Shown piece by piece: positions 1 to 10,599 of a DNA stretch of 64,000 nt. The stretch covers positions 13,516,001 to 13,580,000 of the forward strand of contig NC_065872.1 of the NCBI RefSeq assembly GCF_933775445.1, read 5' to 3'. Source of the DNA: Argentina anserina. Lineage: Eukaryota > Streptophyta > Magnoliopsida > Rosales > Rosaceae. Under the pieces are notes generated by a model. That model did not search any database. It had not been told where the DNA came from and saw nothing but the letters and a program-made list of their open reading frames with translations. How positions within the stretch are numbered: the stretch's first letter is position 1; every line of letters starts with the position of its first letter. The position numbers and the translations under genes are program-made.

Positions 1-475
1 GGAGTCTTGAGGCCTAGCTATATGGAGGTAAATTATATTTGAATATTTGATCAATATGAGAAGATTTACTAGGTTCATATATAATTGGCTAATTTTATCA
101 CTTGCATTTTGACTATTTGATGTTATTTCTTAAACATTGTTATGCAATTGATAGATTTTACAACTTTATAATAGTATTGTTAATTTATTTTATATATCAA
201 ATTATATATAAATATTTTTTATTTGCCGTGTCGAAAGATGAGTTTTTTAGATTTTCCGTGTCGCCGTGTCCGTGTCCATGCAACATAGGATGCTGTAGTG
301 TCAAGCACAAAACCAATGCCTTTGATCTGCTTAGTCATATTGGCTAAAATGGAAAAAATCAGATCAGTTTCACAATTATCTCTTTTAAGTTTTCAGCAAA
401 TAGGCTTGTTAACCACTCCTTCCCACCTTCAAATAATTCCCCTCGTCTTAGACCCAACTACGTCCAGTTTCTTTA
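1..475. other. AT-rich flank, no gene seen
   Basis: No convincing coding region. A short stretch near 225-285 repeats the phrase CGTGTC, but its open frames are short and carry no recognisable domain. Confidence 0.5.
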
Positions 476-1623
476 CTACACCATTACACCCCTTATAGTA
501 TAAACGTGCACTTCTCTCCCATGTTTCAGAGCCCCAAGTGAACCACATGAAGTAAGAATGCTACTGCACCCATATCCGTCTGGCTTCCGTTCCGATCTGG
601 TCATTTCAGAAAACAGCTTAATGGCCTCCATGTGCATCGAGTTCTGCGTACCTGCTATCATTGTGGTCCATGAAATAAGGTCCTTATCCACCATCTTATC
701 AAATAGCTTCTAACCCACCTGGACTTGACCGCACTTTGTGTAGAAATCGACTAATACATTAACCACTGAAACATCCATTTCTGTTCCCCTTCTCAGCGCA
801 TAAGCATGGATCTGTATGCCACCTCCAACGAACTTGAGGGCAGAACATGCAGTCAGAAGATCAAAAAGCACATATTTATCTGGAACAACATCACTGTCCC
901 TCATATGATAGAACAACTCCAAAGCCTCCTCACTCCTCCCACTTTTCGCATACCCTGCTATCTAAAGACCAAGTAACCGCGCTTCTAACTTCCAACCCAT
1001 CAAAAATCAATCTCGCCTCCTCCATATCACTCATTTTCACATAAAAATCAATCAAAGAAGTACCCACAAAGACATCCTTATCAAAACAAGTCTTGACAAC
1101 GAAACAATGCACTTGGGCACCTTGATCAGCACCTCCGAATTGAGTACAAGCCCGAATAACACTAGGCAATGTAAACTCATTAGGCTTCCCATCAGAGCTC
1201 CTATGAAACTCTGAAAACACATTTAGTGTTTTCTCGCTCTTGCCATGTTTGGTGTACATAGAAACCATGGAAGACCAAGTAACCGAGCTCCTCTCAGGCA
1301 ATGTATCAAACCTTCCGTGGATAAACAATCAACCCACATTTCTTATACGAGTCGAGAAGAAGATTGGCAAGGAATACATCTTGTTGAAAATCCAATGCGA
1401 GAATCTGAGCGTGGATTGTTTTGGGTTAGTTTGAAAGGCCTAGTTGTATGAGATTGACTAATGCACGCCTTTGGGTTTCGAGGGTTTGGATTGGAAGAGA
1501 ATGGAGACATGGGTTTTGCGATTCGAGAAGAGGGGAAGGCAATGAGAAGAAGAAGTGGAGGAATTGGTGGTAAGAAGTGATGGCTTTGTGATGATGTCTT
1601 AGGTGAAGTGAAGAGTTTCTCAT
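476..1623 (-). pseudogene. PPR (pentatricopeptide repeat) gene remnant, truncated and frameshifted
   Basis: Read on the minus strand from an ATG at 1623, consecutive pieces show PPR text in the right order. An N-terminal piece stops in frame at 1426. It is followed, after that stop, by open codons with IHAQILALDFQQDVFLANLL-like text (about 1425-1330). Then come SVTWSSMVSMYTKHGKSEKT and DVFVGTSLIDFYVKMSD (1328-930), VVPDKYVLFDLLTACSALKF (922-710) and DLISWTTMIAG plus PDGYGCSSILTSCGSLGALK (694-476). These are 35-residue PPR helices of the E/DYW-type organellar RNA-binding family. Several stops and frame changes break the frame, and it ends after about half the length expected for a protein of about 800 aa. 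From memory the pieces resemble Arabidopsis At4g39530. A functional product is unlikely. Confidence 0.85.
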
Positions 1624-2032
1624 GCTAATATAGGATGAGATTTCAAATGAATGTGATGCGCGCCATTTTACGAAGGGCAGGGCTGATGTAGTTTCTCTAA
1701 TTCAATTATTTTGGTTATTTGGTTTTGAGAAGTCATATGTTAGAGAGGTGCTATCAATAGTATTTATTTTGTAGTTGAATGAATTTACGTTCTTCTTCCT
1801 TATTTTTTTTTAGAAACAGTTTAGTGGACCAGCGGAGATGTTATGTGTTATGATAACTGCGATAGAACAGTTTTATTTATAATTGCATTCATTGTGATCG
1901 TACGTGTTTATTAATGTGATTGTAGTTATATTCCATTAAAATACATATAAATAGTGATTATTGTAGCTAATACTGCATACCATTTGAAAACGAAGAAGCA
2001 AAAAGTTCAATTATATTGTGTAGCGACTAGCC
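1624..2032 (+). promoter_or_regulatory. Probable promoter and 5' leader of the defensin-like gene
   Basis: A TATA box, TATAAATAG at 1946-1954, lies about 80 bases before the ATG at 2033. That allows transcription to start near 1980 with a leader of about 50 bases. The rest is AT-rich, with no other motif I can support. Confidence 0.4.
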
Positions 2033-2308
2033 ATGGTGTCGAGGGTATTTGTTTTCTTCTTAGCACTCTTCTTGATCTTTTCGACATCAAATCTGATTCA
2101 TTTTGGTGTTGCACAATCATGTTGGCATAATTTTCGTTATGAAGATATTGGCGTGGAATGCGATCATGGATGGTTCAACAAAGATAAAAGTATGAGAGCT
2201 TGGCATTATTGTCAATCAGAGTGCCACAAAAGAGGTCGAGAATATGGTGAATGCCTAAGCAATGTCTTTTTTACGTCTCAAAGTTGTTATTGCAGAGTGT
2301 CATGTTAA
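2033..2308 (+). CDS. Secreted defensin-like (DEFL) cysteine-rich peptide, 91 aa
   Basis: The ORF opens with a classic signal peptide: MVSR, then a hydrophobic run to about residue 25, with likely cleavage near GVAQ. The mature part of about 63 residues has eight cysteines spaced C-x12-C-x16-C-x3-C-x9-C-x10-C-x1-C-x3-C. The C-x3-C and C-x-C pairs are the plant defensin or CS-alpha-beta signature; loops 1 and 2 are longer than in classical defensins. The family acts outside the cell in antimicrobial defence or reproductive signalling; which applies here cannot be told. It is a single exon, whereas many DEFL genes have one intron after the signal peptide. The ATG follows a TATA box at 1946. Confidence 0.8.
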   Translation: MVSRVFVFFLALFLIFSTSNLIHFGVAQSCWHNFRYEDIGVECDHGWFNKDKSMRAWHYCQSECHKRGREYGECLSNVFFTSQSCYCRVSC

Positions 2309-2689
2309 GTTCTTGAGTATTGTAATCAATAATGAAACTGAATTAATACACATATAAAATTTAGATAAATATATTAAGCAATCTATAATTACTTAAATGA
2401 GAAATGAGAACATCATAAAGTTAATGTGGCGAACACCCAAGCCAATTTTATAAGCTATATCGATCATATAGTACTCTTTCAGTTAGCATGATCGGTGAAG
2501 TAAAAGTTCTTTGATTTTCTATTTCTAACTATGATCATGAGAAATAATTAAAAATAGTTTCCAATATATCAATCATGGAAATTCTAACATCGTGTTGTGC
2601 TGCTCAAAAGCGCTTCGTGATTGCATGAATCATTGCAACTAAGAAACGTCATCCACCTCTTTTTGGCGGCCTCCTAGTTGCGACATCTC
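2309..2689. other. Defensin-like gene 3' flank, no gene seen
   Basis: AT-rich sequence. The first bases probably hold the 3' UTR and poly(A) site of the defensin-like gene (AATAATGAAA-type signals near 2328). Nothing else is recognisable. Confidence 0.4.
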
Positions 2690-3420
2690 TTCGGCTACAT
2701 AGCACGGAAGTTTGCCTTGATGACCGATTCCCGCTTCGGAAGCGGAAGCGGGAGCGGAAGCACAGGGAAGCGCGACGGAAGTGCAATTCCAGAAAAGTAG
2801 GGTTTGGGAGCGCGGCGGAAGCGTTGGCTTCTAAACTGGAAGCGCAGTGGAAGCGTTGGCTTTCTAATTGGAAGCCCGGCGGAAGCGTTGACTTCCAAAT
2901 TGGAAGCGCGATTCCTTCTCTTCCTCTATTTCATCAATCAATGTCTTGAGTCTCTTCTTGTCGTCTCATCTTCTTTCAATTTTTTTCAAGCGATTAAAGA
3001 TGAATAGCATAAATTGATCTAATGTGTCAGAGAAAAGAGAAAGAGCTGGGGAGATATGAAAAAAATCTAGACGAGACAGAGAGAAGACGAACCTTGTTTT
3101 TATTCAATTTCATCTAGTGATGTCTATTTGATTTGCACGTGTCAAATACCTTCACATTATACTGGACCTTCTTTTATTTCAATTTTGAAAGGAATCTTTA
3201 ATATTGCTATAACTAAACATAATCAAGGTTTATAAAACAAGTTATTAAGTTATTTTAAAACTAGATAAAATAATTAAAAAATAAAAGATAAAAATAGTAT
3301 ATAATATATATTTATTATTCTGACGCTTCCAAAACACACCCGCTTCCTTAATTTTTTTAAAAAATCGCTTCCACGTACCCACATCCGATTCCATGCATCG
3401 TAGCTCTTCGGCGACTTAGA
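2690..3420. repeat. GGAAGCG-rich repetitive segment with inverse-complement motif at its far end
   Basis: From about 2725 the sequence repeats GGAAGCG and GGAAGCGG. At 2817-2912 there are three clear 32-bp tandem units (starts 2817, 2849, 2881), each opening GGAAGCGTTG and containing TGGAAGC. About 400 bases downstream (3320-3375) the complementary motif CGCTTCC recurs three times. This could be a degenerate mobile element with inverted subterminal repeats, but no target duplication was found. The minus-strand ORF over 2695-2898 is a low-complexity shadow. Confidence 0.6.
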
Positions 3421-3879
3421 TTTATTGATCATAATCTCTAAAATTGATTCAAAGATTCTCAAACAAACCCCGGTCTTCAAAAGGAGCAATATAGCTCTCG
3501 GGCAACGAATTATCAAGAAAGAGATTTCAGGTCGATGCTGACCATGATGAGATATATCCCTCAAGTCAAGGAAGAAGAAATAGCCGTGGTGCCGGACGCG
3601 GGTAGATCAGACAATTACCAATTGCACAAAATGTTATTACAAAGACAATTATACCCTTATGTATATCTTGTATGCCCAAATTCAGAATATACATAAAATC
3701 CCCACATTCAAAATATATCTCCAATCCAAACGTTATTTGGTTTATAATGTTCAATTACTGTGAAGGTTCATAAGAATATGCCCTAATTTAAGGCATACCT
3801 TCACAAGAATATGCCCTAATCTAAGACAATTATATCCGATGCACAAAGATTCCTCACCCATCAAAAAAGGCTCAAATTC
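3421..3879. other. Intergenic, with a short local duplication
   Basis: No gene. The phrase AAGAATATGCCCTAAT occurs twice (about 3773 and 3806), flanked by similar text, so a local duplication of about 35 bp is likely. Confidence 0.4.
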
Positions 3880-4037
3880 ATTCTGGTAGGTTGATACAAA
3901 TTTTTCAGTACTACCCAATCACCACGTGTTAACCCTTAGTGGTAGGGGTAGATTGGTAGGTATACCTACCTCATTTTTCAAATATCATGTACCAACCAAC
4001 ATATAATTGGTATGAAAAATCCAACATTTAAATCAAC

Positions 4038-4277
4038 CAATAACGTTGGTATACAAACTAATTGGTACGGTTGGTACTCGGTTGGTAATAGGCTTCTACC
4101 AATATGTTTATGACCCAAAAATTTATAGGCCCAATTTAAATAAGTAATTGAAAATACCAATAACGTTGGTATACAAATTAATTGGTACGGTTGGTACTCG
4201 GTTGGTAATGGGCTTCTACAAATATGTTTATGACCCAAAAATTTATAAGCCCAATTTAAATAAGTAATTGAAAATAA
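4038..4277. repeat. Two-copy 120-bp direct tandem repeat
   Basis: The text starting at about 4038 (TAACGTTGGTATACAAA...) recurs exactly 120 bases later, at 4158. The copies differ at only a few positions, such as ACTA/ATTA, AATA/AATG and TACC/TACA. Each copy carries TTGGTACGGTTGGTACTCGG. Confidence 0.85.
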
Positions 4278-4462
4278 CAACACAAATACAAAGTTTTATA
4301 CAACTTCAACCAAATTAAACATGCGAAATTCAAAAAATTATAAATTTAACAAAAATCTATTGTTGAGTTTATTTTTCACTAAATCTACGACTGAAATATT
4401 TATGAATATATATATTTTAAAAAATATATATATTATTTTGCATGAGTTGTTGTAATTGCAAT

Positions 4463-4520
4463 GATAGCCTAGTGGTAATTGGCTTCAACTTCCAAGAATA
4501 CCAAATTCGACTCACCATGG
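4463..4520 (+). mobile_element. Possible tRNA-derived (SINE-like) pol III A and B boxes
   Basis: TAGCCTAGTGGTAATTGG (about 4467-4484) matches a tRNA or SINE A-box pattern. About 30 bases on, AAATTCGACTC resembles the B-box GGTTCGANTCC with two changes. No cloverleaf, poly(A) tail or target duplication was identified. It could be a SINE head or a chance match. Confidence 0.3.
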
Positions 4521-4735
4521 ATGCATATATTAGGGTTTTCTTCATAAAACTTCTATTTCGGTTGATACGACATACCATGTTACACGAAAAATTTATACCA
4601 CATACTAACCATCTTTTGAAGTATGGTATTGTATATTGTACTGTGTACCATGTACTAATTTGGTAGTATACCAATATATTTGGTACGGTTGGTATATGTA
4701 TGAAATTATGTACCATTGTCACCCATACTTAGTGG

Positions 4736-5327
4736 TTCTCTCTTCTAATCACATTTTTACACGTATGATTTAATTTAAATAATTATTTTAGCTATTTTAT
4801 TAAAAATTATTTTAGGTTTTTTCCCTGAACCCTAAAACCTAAAACTCCAATTCCTAAGCAGACCCGATCCTTCATTTGATTTTATCATCACTGTAAGAAG
4901 TTTATATTTTCTCAAAAAAAAAATTCATCTTTGGTATTGGTTGCTATAGAGCTCTCAGAATAGTGACAATGGAGGAGCATAGGATCCCCACTTGAACATA
5001 TGTTTGCATGTGGACTGTTTTTGTATACGTGCCCCCTAACCTCCCCATACATCACACGTGCATATACGTCGTCTCGTTATCCATACCAATATATTGGAAC
5101 ATATATCACCCAAAGTATTCAATATATTCTTGCAGCTCAACAATGGCCTGGTTTTTATAGTATGTACAAAGCCACAAAGGTGCTTGTTGTAGATATTCAT
5201 TATCATAGTAGCCAACCGAATTGTTGTGCCCTTTCACTGCAACTAATGGCTTAATAATCCGTGGGCTAGCTAGTTGATGACAGTGCATGAGATATGTTTT
5301 GATGACTTATGATTGTGATAGTGTTTT
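4736..5327. other. Intergenic insertion target of the copia element, no gene seen
   Basis: Mixed AT-rich DNA with only short unsupported frames. It ends at the AGAGG target site (5328-5332) of the downstream element. The same AGAGG resumes at 10769, where the original locus continues. Confidence 0.4.
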
Positions 5328-5332
5328 AGAGG

Positions 5333-5501
5333 TGTTAGCATGAGTCAACAAACAACAAACAGATCTCACCAACCAAATCTATAGCCGTACTAATTGACAA
5401 ATCTGTATTTGGTTTCATACTAGATAAATCTGTATTTAGATTTCTATAAATACCTTGTAATTGTTCATATCAATTAAGAGAGAATATATACCTTTTCTAC
5501 T
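5333..5501 (+). repeat. 5' LTR of the copia element
   Basis: Starts TGTTAGCATGAG and ends TTTTCTACT directly before the primer-binding site. It contains TATAAATA at 5445-5452, the likely promoter. The 3' end is CT rather than the usual CA. Confidence 0.9.
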
Positions 5502-5514
5502 TGGTATCAGAGCC
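5502..5514 (+). promoter_or_regulatory. Primer-binding site (initiator Met tRNA)
   Basis: TGGTATCAGAGC is the standard plant copia primer-binding sequence and starts at the base after the 5' LTR. Confidence 0.9.
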
Positions 5515-6243
5515 TCCGTGCTCTGTTTTTCTGGGCAATTTTTCCCCGTTTTTTTTTTTCGGCAGGCTACTGCCTTCGTGCTCGCCGCTGCCTCCTCCCC
5601 TCCGGCGCTCCATCACCGCTGTTCCCCGGCGCTCCCCGACGTCGCCCTTCACCTGAGCCAAGCCCGACGTCGCCGACACTCCTCCAGCGCTCCCGTTGAT
5701 TCTCGGCCCGACGTCGTCCGCTCCGCTCTCAAGCCGACGTCGTCCTCTCGTCACCGATGCGCCGCTGTTGCTGTCTCCGCGCCCCCCCCCCCCCCCGCTC
5801 CGACGTCGCTCGCCGCTCCTCAGTCGCTGCTCCTCAGTTGTGCTCCTCAGTCGCCGCACTTCACCGGACGTGTTCTCCTCCAAATCGCAGAAAATCAACC
5901 CCAAATCGCAGAAAATCAACCCTAAATCGATCTCCCAACCCGGTTCAATTAAAACCCGGCCCGAACTCGACCCGGCCCAGCCCATAAACTGTGCGGCCCG
6001 GCCCACTCGATCCGACCTGGATTTATCCCGGGTTCGACCCGACCCAGATACGACCCGACCCGGATTCGACCCGACCCGGCCTTGACCCGACCCGCACCAG
6101 ATCCGACCCGGCCCAGAATTCATATCTCTTTAATGTCAGTGAAGGTGCACTGACAGTGAACGTGCACCGAAGACAGGTTCTTATCAGTTTTTTTGGTGTT
6201 TCCGCTGCATAAATCCTGATTCTGTTTTTCCATTCCCTTTCCA
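5515..6243 (+). other. Long GC-rich untranslated leader of the copia element
   Basis: About 730 bases between primer site and gag are much richer in G and C than the rest of the element. They include a C homopolymer near 5785-5798, a 21-bp unit repeated directly (5881-5901 and 5902-5922) and many GACCCG/GACCCGG words (about 5955-6115). Proline/arginine/serine-rich frames occur on both strands, but they look like composition artefacts with no domain. Such leaders can carry packaging signals; none can be shown here. Confidence 0.6.
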
Positions 6244-7250
6244 ATGGGTTCTGGAGACGAAGCTGATGTTCCGAAATTTGAAGTATCTGTCAAGAGTTCT
6301 GACAGTGGGTCCTTTGGGGGTACTAAACTCAATGGAACCAATTTCCGTAAATGGAAGCGACTTATGGCGGCTCATCTTCGCGGCATGCACAAGATGGGGC
6401 ATGTAACCGGAGTCACTCAGGCTCCTAGTAAAGATGATATTATTGCCTACACTAAATGGGACGATGATGATGGCCTTGTGATGTCCGTCTTGTGGAAAGC
6501 TATGAATGACGAAATAATTGATTTGGTGGAGGCATGTGACACTGCGCAGGCAATATGGCTGACACTTGAAGGCTTATACACTAATGATTCTGATTTCATA
6601 CAGGTTCATGAGTTAATGTGCACCGCTTTGGCGATGCAACAAGATGGGCAACCGGTGGCGCAATATTTCACCAAACTAAGAAATATTTGGGCAGAGATTG
6701 ATGTGAAACGTCCTTGCATGATCAAACATCAGGAGGATATTATTTGTACCAACGTGAGAAAGAGCTTGAGCGAGTCCACCATTTTCTGAAAGGTCTTGAT
6801 ACTAAATATAACAGTGCGAAAGGGGAATTACTCCGCCAGACCGAACCCCCTAGCTTAATTACAGCTTTCACCTATATCCGTAAGGATGAATCTCACCAGG
6901 AAAGTCTTCATCAGACACAAGTTGAAGTTTCCAGCCTTACTATTCATGCTAGATCTTCAGCACCACCCCTTCAGCAGGCCACTTCATCTCCACTTCATCA
7001 CCGAGGACCACCACCAGGTTTCGGGAATCAGCCCCGCCCTCCTTGTTCTTATTTCCATGATACAAACCATGCTCGTGCAACCTGTTGGAAGTTGTATCCA
7101 CACCTTAGGCCCCAAAGGCCTAATTATCGTCCTAAGGCAAAAGCAGCTATTCAACTGGTCCAGGAACCAGATATTTATGGTGTGGTTGGACATGATCATC
7201 ATACAGCAGGAGGAGCAACACCCATAGCATCAATAGCTGGTCGTGGTAAG
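6244..7250 (+). pseudogene. Copia gag (capsid/nucleocapsid), frameshifted
   Basis: The ATG at 6244 opens a retrotransposon gag (UBN2-type) domain with LNGTNFRKWKRLMAAHL and GQPVAQYFTKLRNIW. A one-base slip near 6740-6750 breaks the frame, giving a TGA at 6787-6789. The downstream half (REKELERVHHFLKGLDTKYN) continues in another frame. In the zinc knuckle near 7045-7085 the expected second cysteine is phenylalanine (CSYFHDTNHARATC), so the CCHC motif is damaged too. Confidence 0.85.
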
Positions 7251-7904
7251 ATTGGTATGGCTTTACATATTTCTCACTTTGATGGTTTTGATACATGGAT
7301 TATTGATTCTGGTGCGTCTGATCATATGACTTATGACAAATCTTATTTTACTATATTATCTCCTCCACCAGTACCCTATGTTACTAATGCTAATGGTGAG
7401 GCCTTCTCCGTATTAGGAAAAGGATCAGTTCGTATTACTCCCACAATAGAGCTTCACAATGTCTTATATGTACCTGCTTTATCTCATCATTTGATATCTG
7501 TCCCACAAATGAACACTGAAGCTAAGTGCTCTGTGACATTTTTTCCGATGTATGTGATATTTCAGGATCTTCTCACCGGGGAGTTAATTGGTCGGGGGTA
7601 TCTACGGGGCAGGTTGTTTCATCTGGATCAGACATATGCGAGGGAAAAACCAGGGGCACAGTCCCGGATCGCTTTGCTCTCCACTTCTGATAAGCTAAGT
7701 GAAGTTTGGTTATGGCATCGTCGCTTGGGGCATTCTTCATTTAGTGTTATGAAAAAATCCATGCCTACTTTGTTTATTGGTGTGGATGAGTCAGTTTTTC
7801 GTTGTGAAACATGTGTTTTGGGCAAAAGTCATCGGTCTACTTATTCCCCTAGTACTTCTAATAAAAGTATTCTTCCTTTTGAATTAATTCATTCTGATGT
7901 TTAG
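7251..7904 (+). pseudogene. Copia protease and GAG-pre-integrase region
   Basis: The aspartic protease active site appears as WIIDSGASDHM (about 7293-7326). The pre-integrase zinc-binding segment follows: WHRRLGHSSF, then CETCVLGKSH. The frame ends in TAG at 7902-7904, where the family normally has tryptophan (HSDVWG). This fits a single G-to-A change. Confidence 0.85.
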
Positions 7905-9000
7905 GGACCCTCCAAAGAATCTACTGTGTCGGGAATGCAGTATTATGTGTCATTTATTGATGATTGCACACGTCTTTCATGGATTGTTCTTCTAAAAATA
8001 AAAAAGGAGGTTTTTTCAGTTTTTCAAGCCTTCTATACCACTGTCCAAACACAATATAATGCCACAATTAAAATTCTTCGTTCTGATAATGGGGGGGAAT
8101 ATGTGAATCGTCTCTTTCAGGAGTTTTTTAACACACACGGAATTGTTCATCAAACAACGTGTCCTTACACACCTGAGCATAATGGAATTTCCGAAAGGAA
8201 AAATCGTCATTTACTTGATATGGCTCGGTGTATTCTCTTTAGTGCCCATATGCCTAAATACCTTTGGGGTGATGCTGTCATAACTTCCGCTCACCTCATT
8301 AATCGTCTTCCATCTCGTGTCCTTGAAGGCAGAGTTCCATATGAGGTGCTTGCTTCCCATGTTTCCTTACCCTCTTTTCATAATCTTCCAGCCCGTGTTT
8401 TCGGTTGTGTTGCTTTTGTCCATCTTCCAAAACATCAGAGGTCTAAGTTGGATGCCCGAGCGGTTAAATGTGTGTTTGTTGGATACAGAGGACATCAAAA
8501 AGGGTACATATGCTTTCATCCACCTACCAGACAGTATTATGTCACTATGGATGTTTCTTTCTTTGAGGACATGAGCTATTTTACATCTTCTGATACTGCT
8601 CTTCACAGGGAGATTTCATATTTTGAAGAACTGTATCATGGAAAGGGGGAGACAAGTCAGCCAGGAGATATGGTGCCAGATTCGATTGGGATTACTGATG
8701 TGTCAGCTACACATGCACCACCAGATGATTCTGGTATAAACACTCCAGAGATTCAGGTATCGGAAGCTGAGAGCACAACTGCCTCCCCTACTGTTATTTA
8801 TACCCCTGACCAACGTTCCCCTGGTACAGAAGATCACTTATCTGAGGTTAGTAATTCTATTGGGACTAGTACTAGTGAAGCTAATAGTAGACAATATATC
8901 CTGCCAAATAGGTCTACTCGGGGTCAGCCAACAAAAAAATATGAACCTACCCTTCAGGCTAAAGCTAAGTATCCTGTGGCAAATTTTATGTCTACTAAAA
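7905..9000 (+). pseudogene. Copia integrase
   Basis: Same frame as the protease part. The rve core shows FIDDCTRLSWI, LRSDNGGEY and YTPEHNGISERKNR, giving the D, D and E catalytic positions. The copia-type C-terminal segment FVGYRGHQKGYICFHPPTRQ follows. It is separated from the upstream part only by the TAG at 7902. Confidence 0.88.
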
Positions 9001-10211
9001 GATTGTCTAAGTCATATGAATCATTTGTGAATCAAATTTCTGCTGTATCAATATCTAACAAAGTGCAGGATGCATTAGAAGATCCAAAATGGAGGAAAGC
9101 GATGGAGAAAGAGATGGAAGCATTACATAAGAACAATACGTGGGAGCTTGTATCTCCACCACATGGCAAGAAGGCAGTGGGATGTCGTTGGGTGTTTACA
9201 GTAAAACATAATCCAGATGGGTCAATAAGCCGGTATAAAGCACGCCTAGTAGCAAAAGGGTTCACCCAAACATATGGCATAGACTATGATGAGACTTTTG
9301 CACCTGTTGCAAAGATGAACACTATTCGGGTATTGCTCTCCTTTGCTGCTACCTTAAACTGACCGCTTAGACAATTTGATGTTAAGAATGCATTCCTTCA
9401 TGGAGAACTTACAGAGGAAGTGTATATGGATCTTCCTCCTGGATATGTGGCAGCTTCTCCAGATAACTGTGTATGCAGGTTGAGAAAGTCTTTGTATGGT
9501 CTTAAACAGTCTCCTCGTGCTTGGTTTGGAAGATTTTCATAATTCATGAGGAAAATTGGCTACAGACAGAGTAATTCAGACCACACATTATTTCTCAAAC
9601 ATCAACAAGGGAAGGTAACAGCCCTAATTATATATGTTGATGATATGGTAGTTACTGGTAATGATACTATTGAGGTGGACATATTACAAAAACAACTAGC
9701 CACAGAATTCGAGATGAAGGACCTAGGTACACTCAAGTACTTCTTAGGCATTGAGGTAGCCCAGGGAAGTGATGGTATCTATCTGTGTCAGAGGAAGTAC
9801 ATCCTTGATCTACTAACAGAGACAGGTATGTTGGATTGCACTCCAATTGATACTCATATTGAGCAAAACCATCGATTAGCAGAGCACCTAAATCAGGTAC
9901 CTACTGACAAAACTCGTTATCAAAGGCTAGTTGGACACCTGATTTATTTGTCACATACCAGACCAGATCTTGCGTATGCAGTTAGTGTAGTAAGTCAGTT
10001 CATGCATAATCCCAGTATGGATCACATGGATGCTTTTGTGAAGATTTTGAGGTATTTGAAGTCAGCTCTAGGAAGAGGAGTAATGTTTTCTAATCACAAC
10101 AATACCATTGAGGTTTGTGGTTTTACAGATGCAGACTGGGCTGGAAATATTACAGATCGGAGGTCCACATCAGGGTACTTTACTTTTGTTGGGGGTAATC
10201 TTGTTACTTAG
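9001..10211 (+). pseudogene. Copia reverse transcriptase
   Basis: The RVT_2 domain begins with DPKWRKAMEKEMEAL and continues with RYKARLVAKGFTQ and DETFAPVAKM. The catalytic YVDD is seen in LIIYVDDMVVTGND (about 9620-9660). Stops interrupt the same frame at 9360-9362 (TGA, where tryptophan is usual), 9540-9542 (TAA) and 10209-10211 (TAG, usual tryptophan). The protein is not made intact. Confidence 0.9.
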
Positions 10212-10592
10212 AAGAGTAAGAAACAAAATGTGGTAGCTCAATCTAGTGCTGAAGCAGAATACATAGGTATGGCTCAGGGAGTATGCGAGTTGTTATGGCT
10301 TAGAAATTTGCTACAAGATTTGGGTGTTAAGCCTAAGAATGTTATGCAGTTGTACTGTGACAACAAGGCAGCTATTGATATTTCACATAATCCTGTACAA
10401 CATGATCGTACAAAGCATGTGGAGGTTGATCGTCACTTTATAAATGAGAAACTAGATGCTAAAATCATTAGCTTTCCTTTTGTTCTTTCGGAAGAGCAAC
10501 TTGCAGATATACTCACAAAAGGAGTATCTAAGAAGGTTTTTTATGACTCACTTAGCAAGTTGGACATGGTCGATATGTATGCACCAACTTGA
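10040..10592 (+). pseudogene. Copia RNase H
   Basis: The copia RNase H signature is present: FTDADWAGNITDRRSTSGY before the TAG at 10209, then SSAEAEYIGMA and LYCDNKAAIDISHNP, then KHVEVDRHFINEK. The frame closes with a normal stop at 10590-10592, immediately before the polypurine tract. Confidence 0.88.
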
Positions 10593-10599
10593 GGGGGAG
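10590..10599 (+). promoter_or_regulatory. Polypurine tract
   Basis: TGAGGGGGAG lies directly before the first base of the 3' LTR, as plus-strand priming requires. Confidence 0.85.

Larger units (their letters stand above)
3880..4735. repeat. Segment rich in the motif TTGGTAC/GTACCAA
   Basis: TACCAA, TTGGTA and TTGGTACGGTTGGTA-like words recur on both strands from about 3890 to 4715. A near-perfect direct duplication lies inside (listed separately). Dense short inverted words suggest a decayed non-autonomous element. No termini or target duplication could be assigned. Confidence 0.45.

Noticed and set aside
4467..4520. Functional tRNA gene
   Set aside because: Box-like motifs exist, but no acceptor stem, anticodon loop or T-arm pairing could be found.
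5497..6123. 208-aa minus-strand ORF and overlapping Pro/Arg-rich plus-strand ORFs
   Set aside because: They lie in the GC-rich copia leader in several frames at once. Low-complexity composition keeps them open; no domain.
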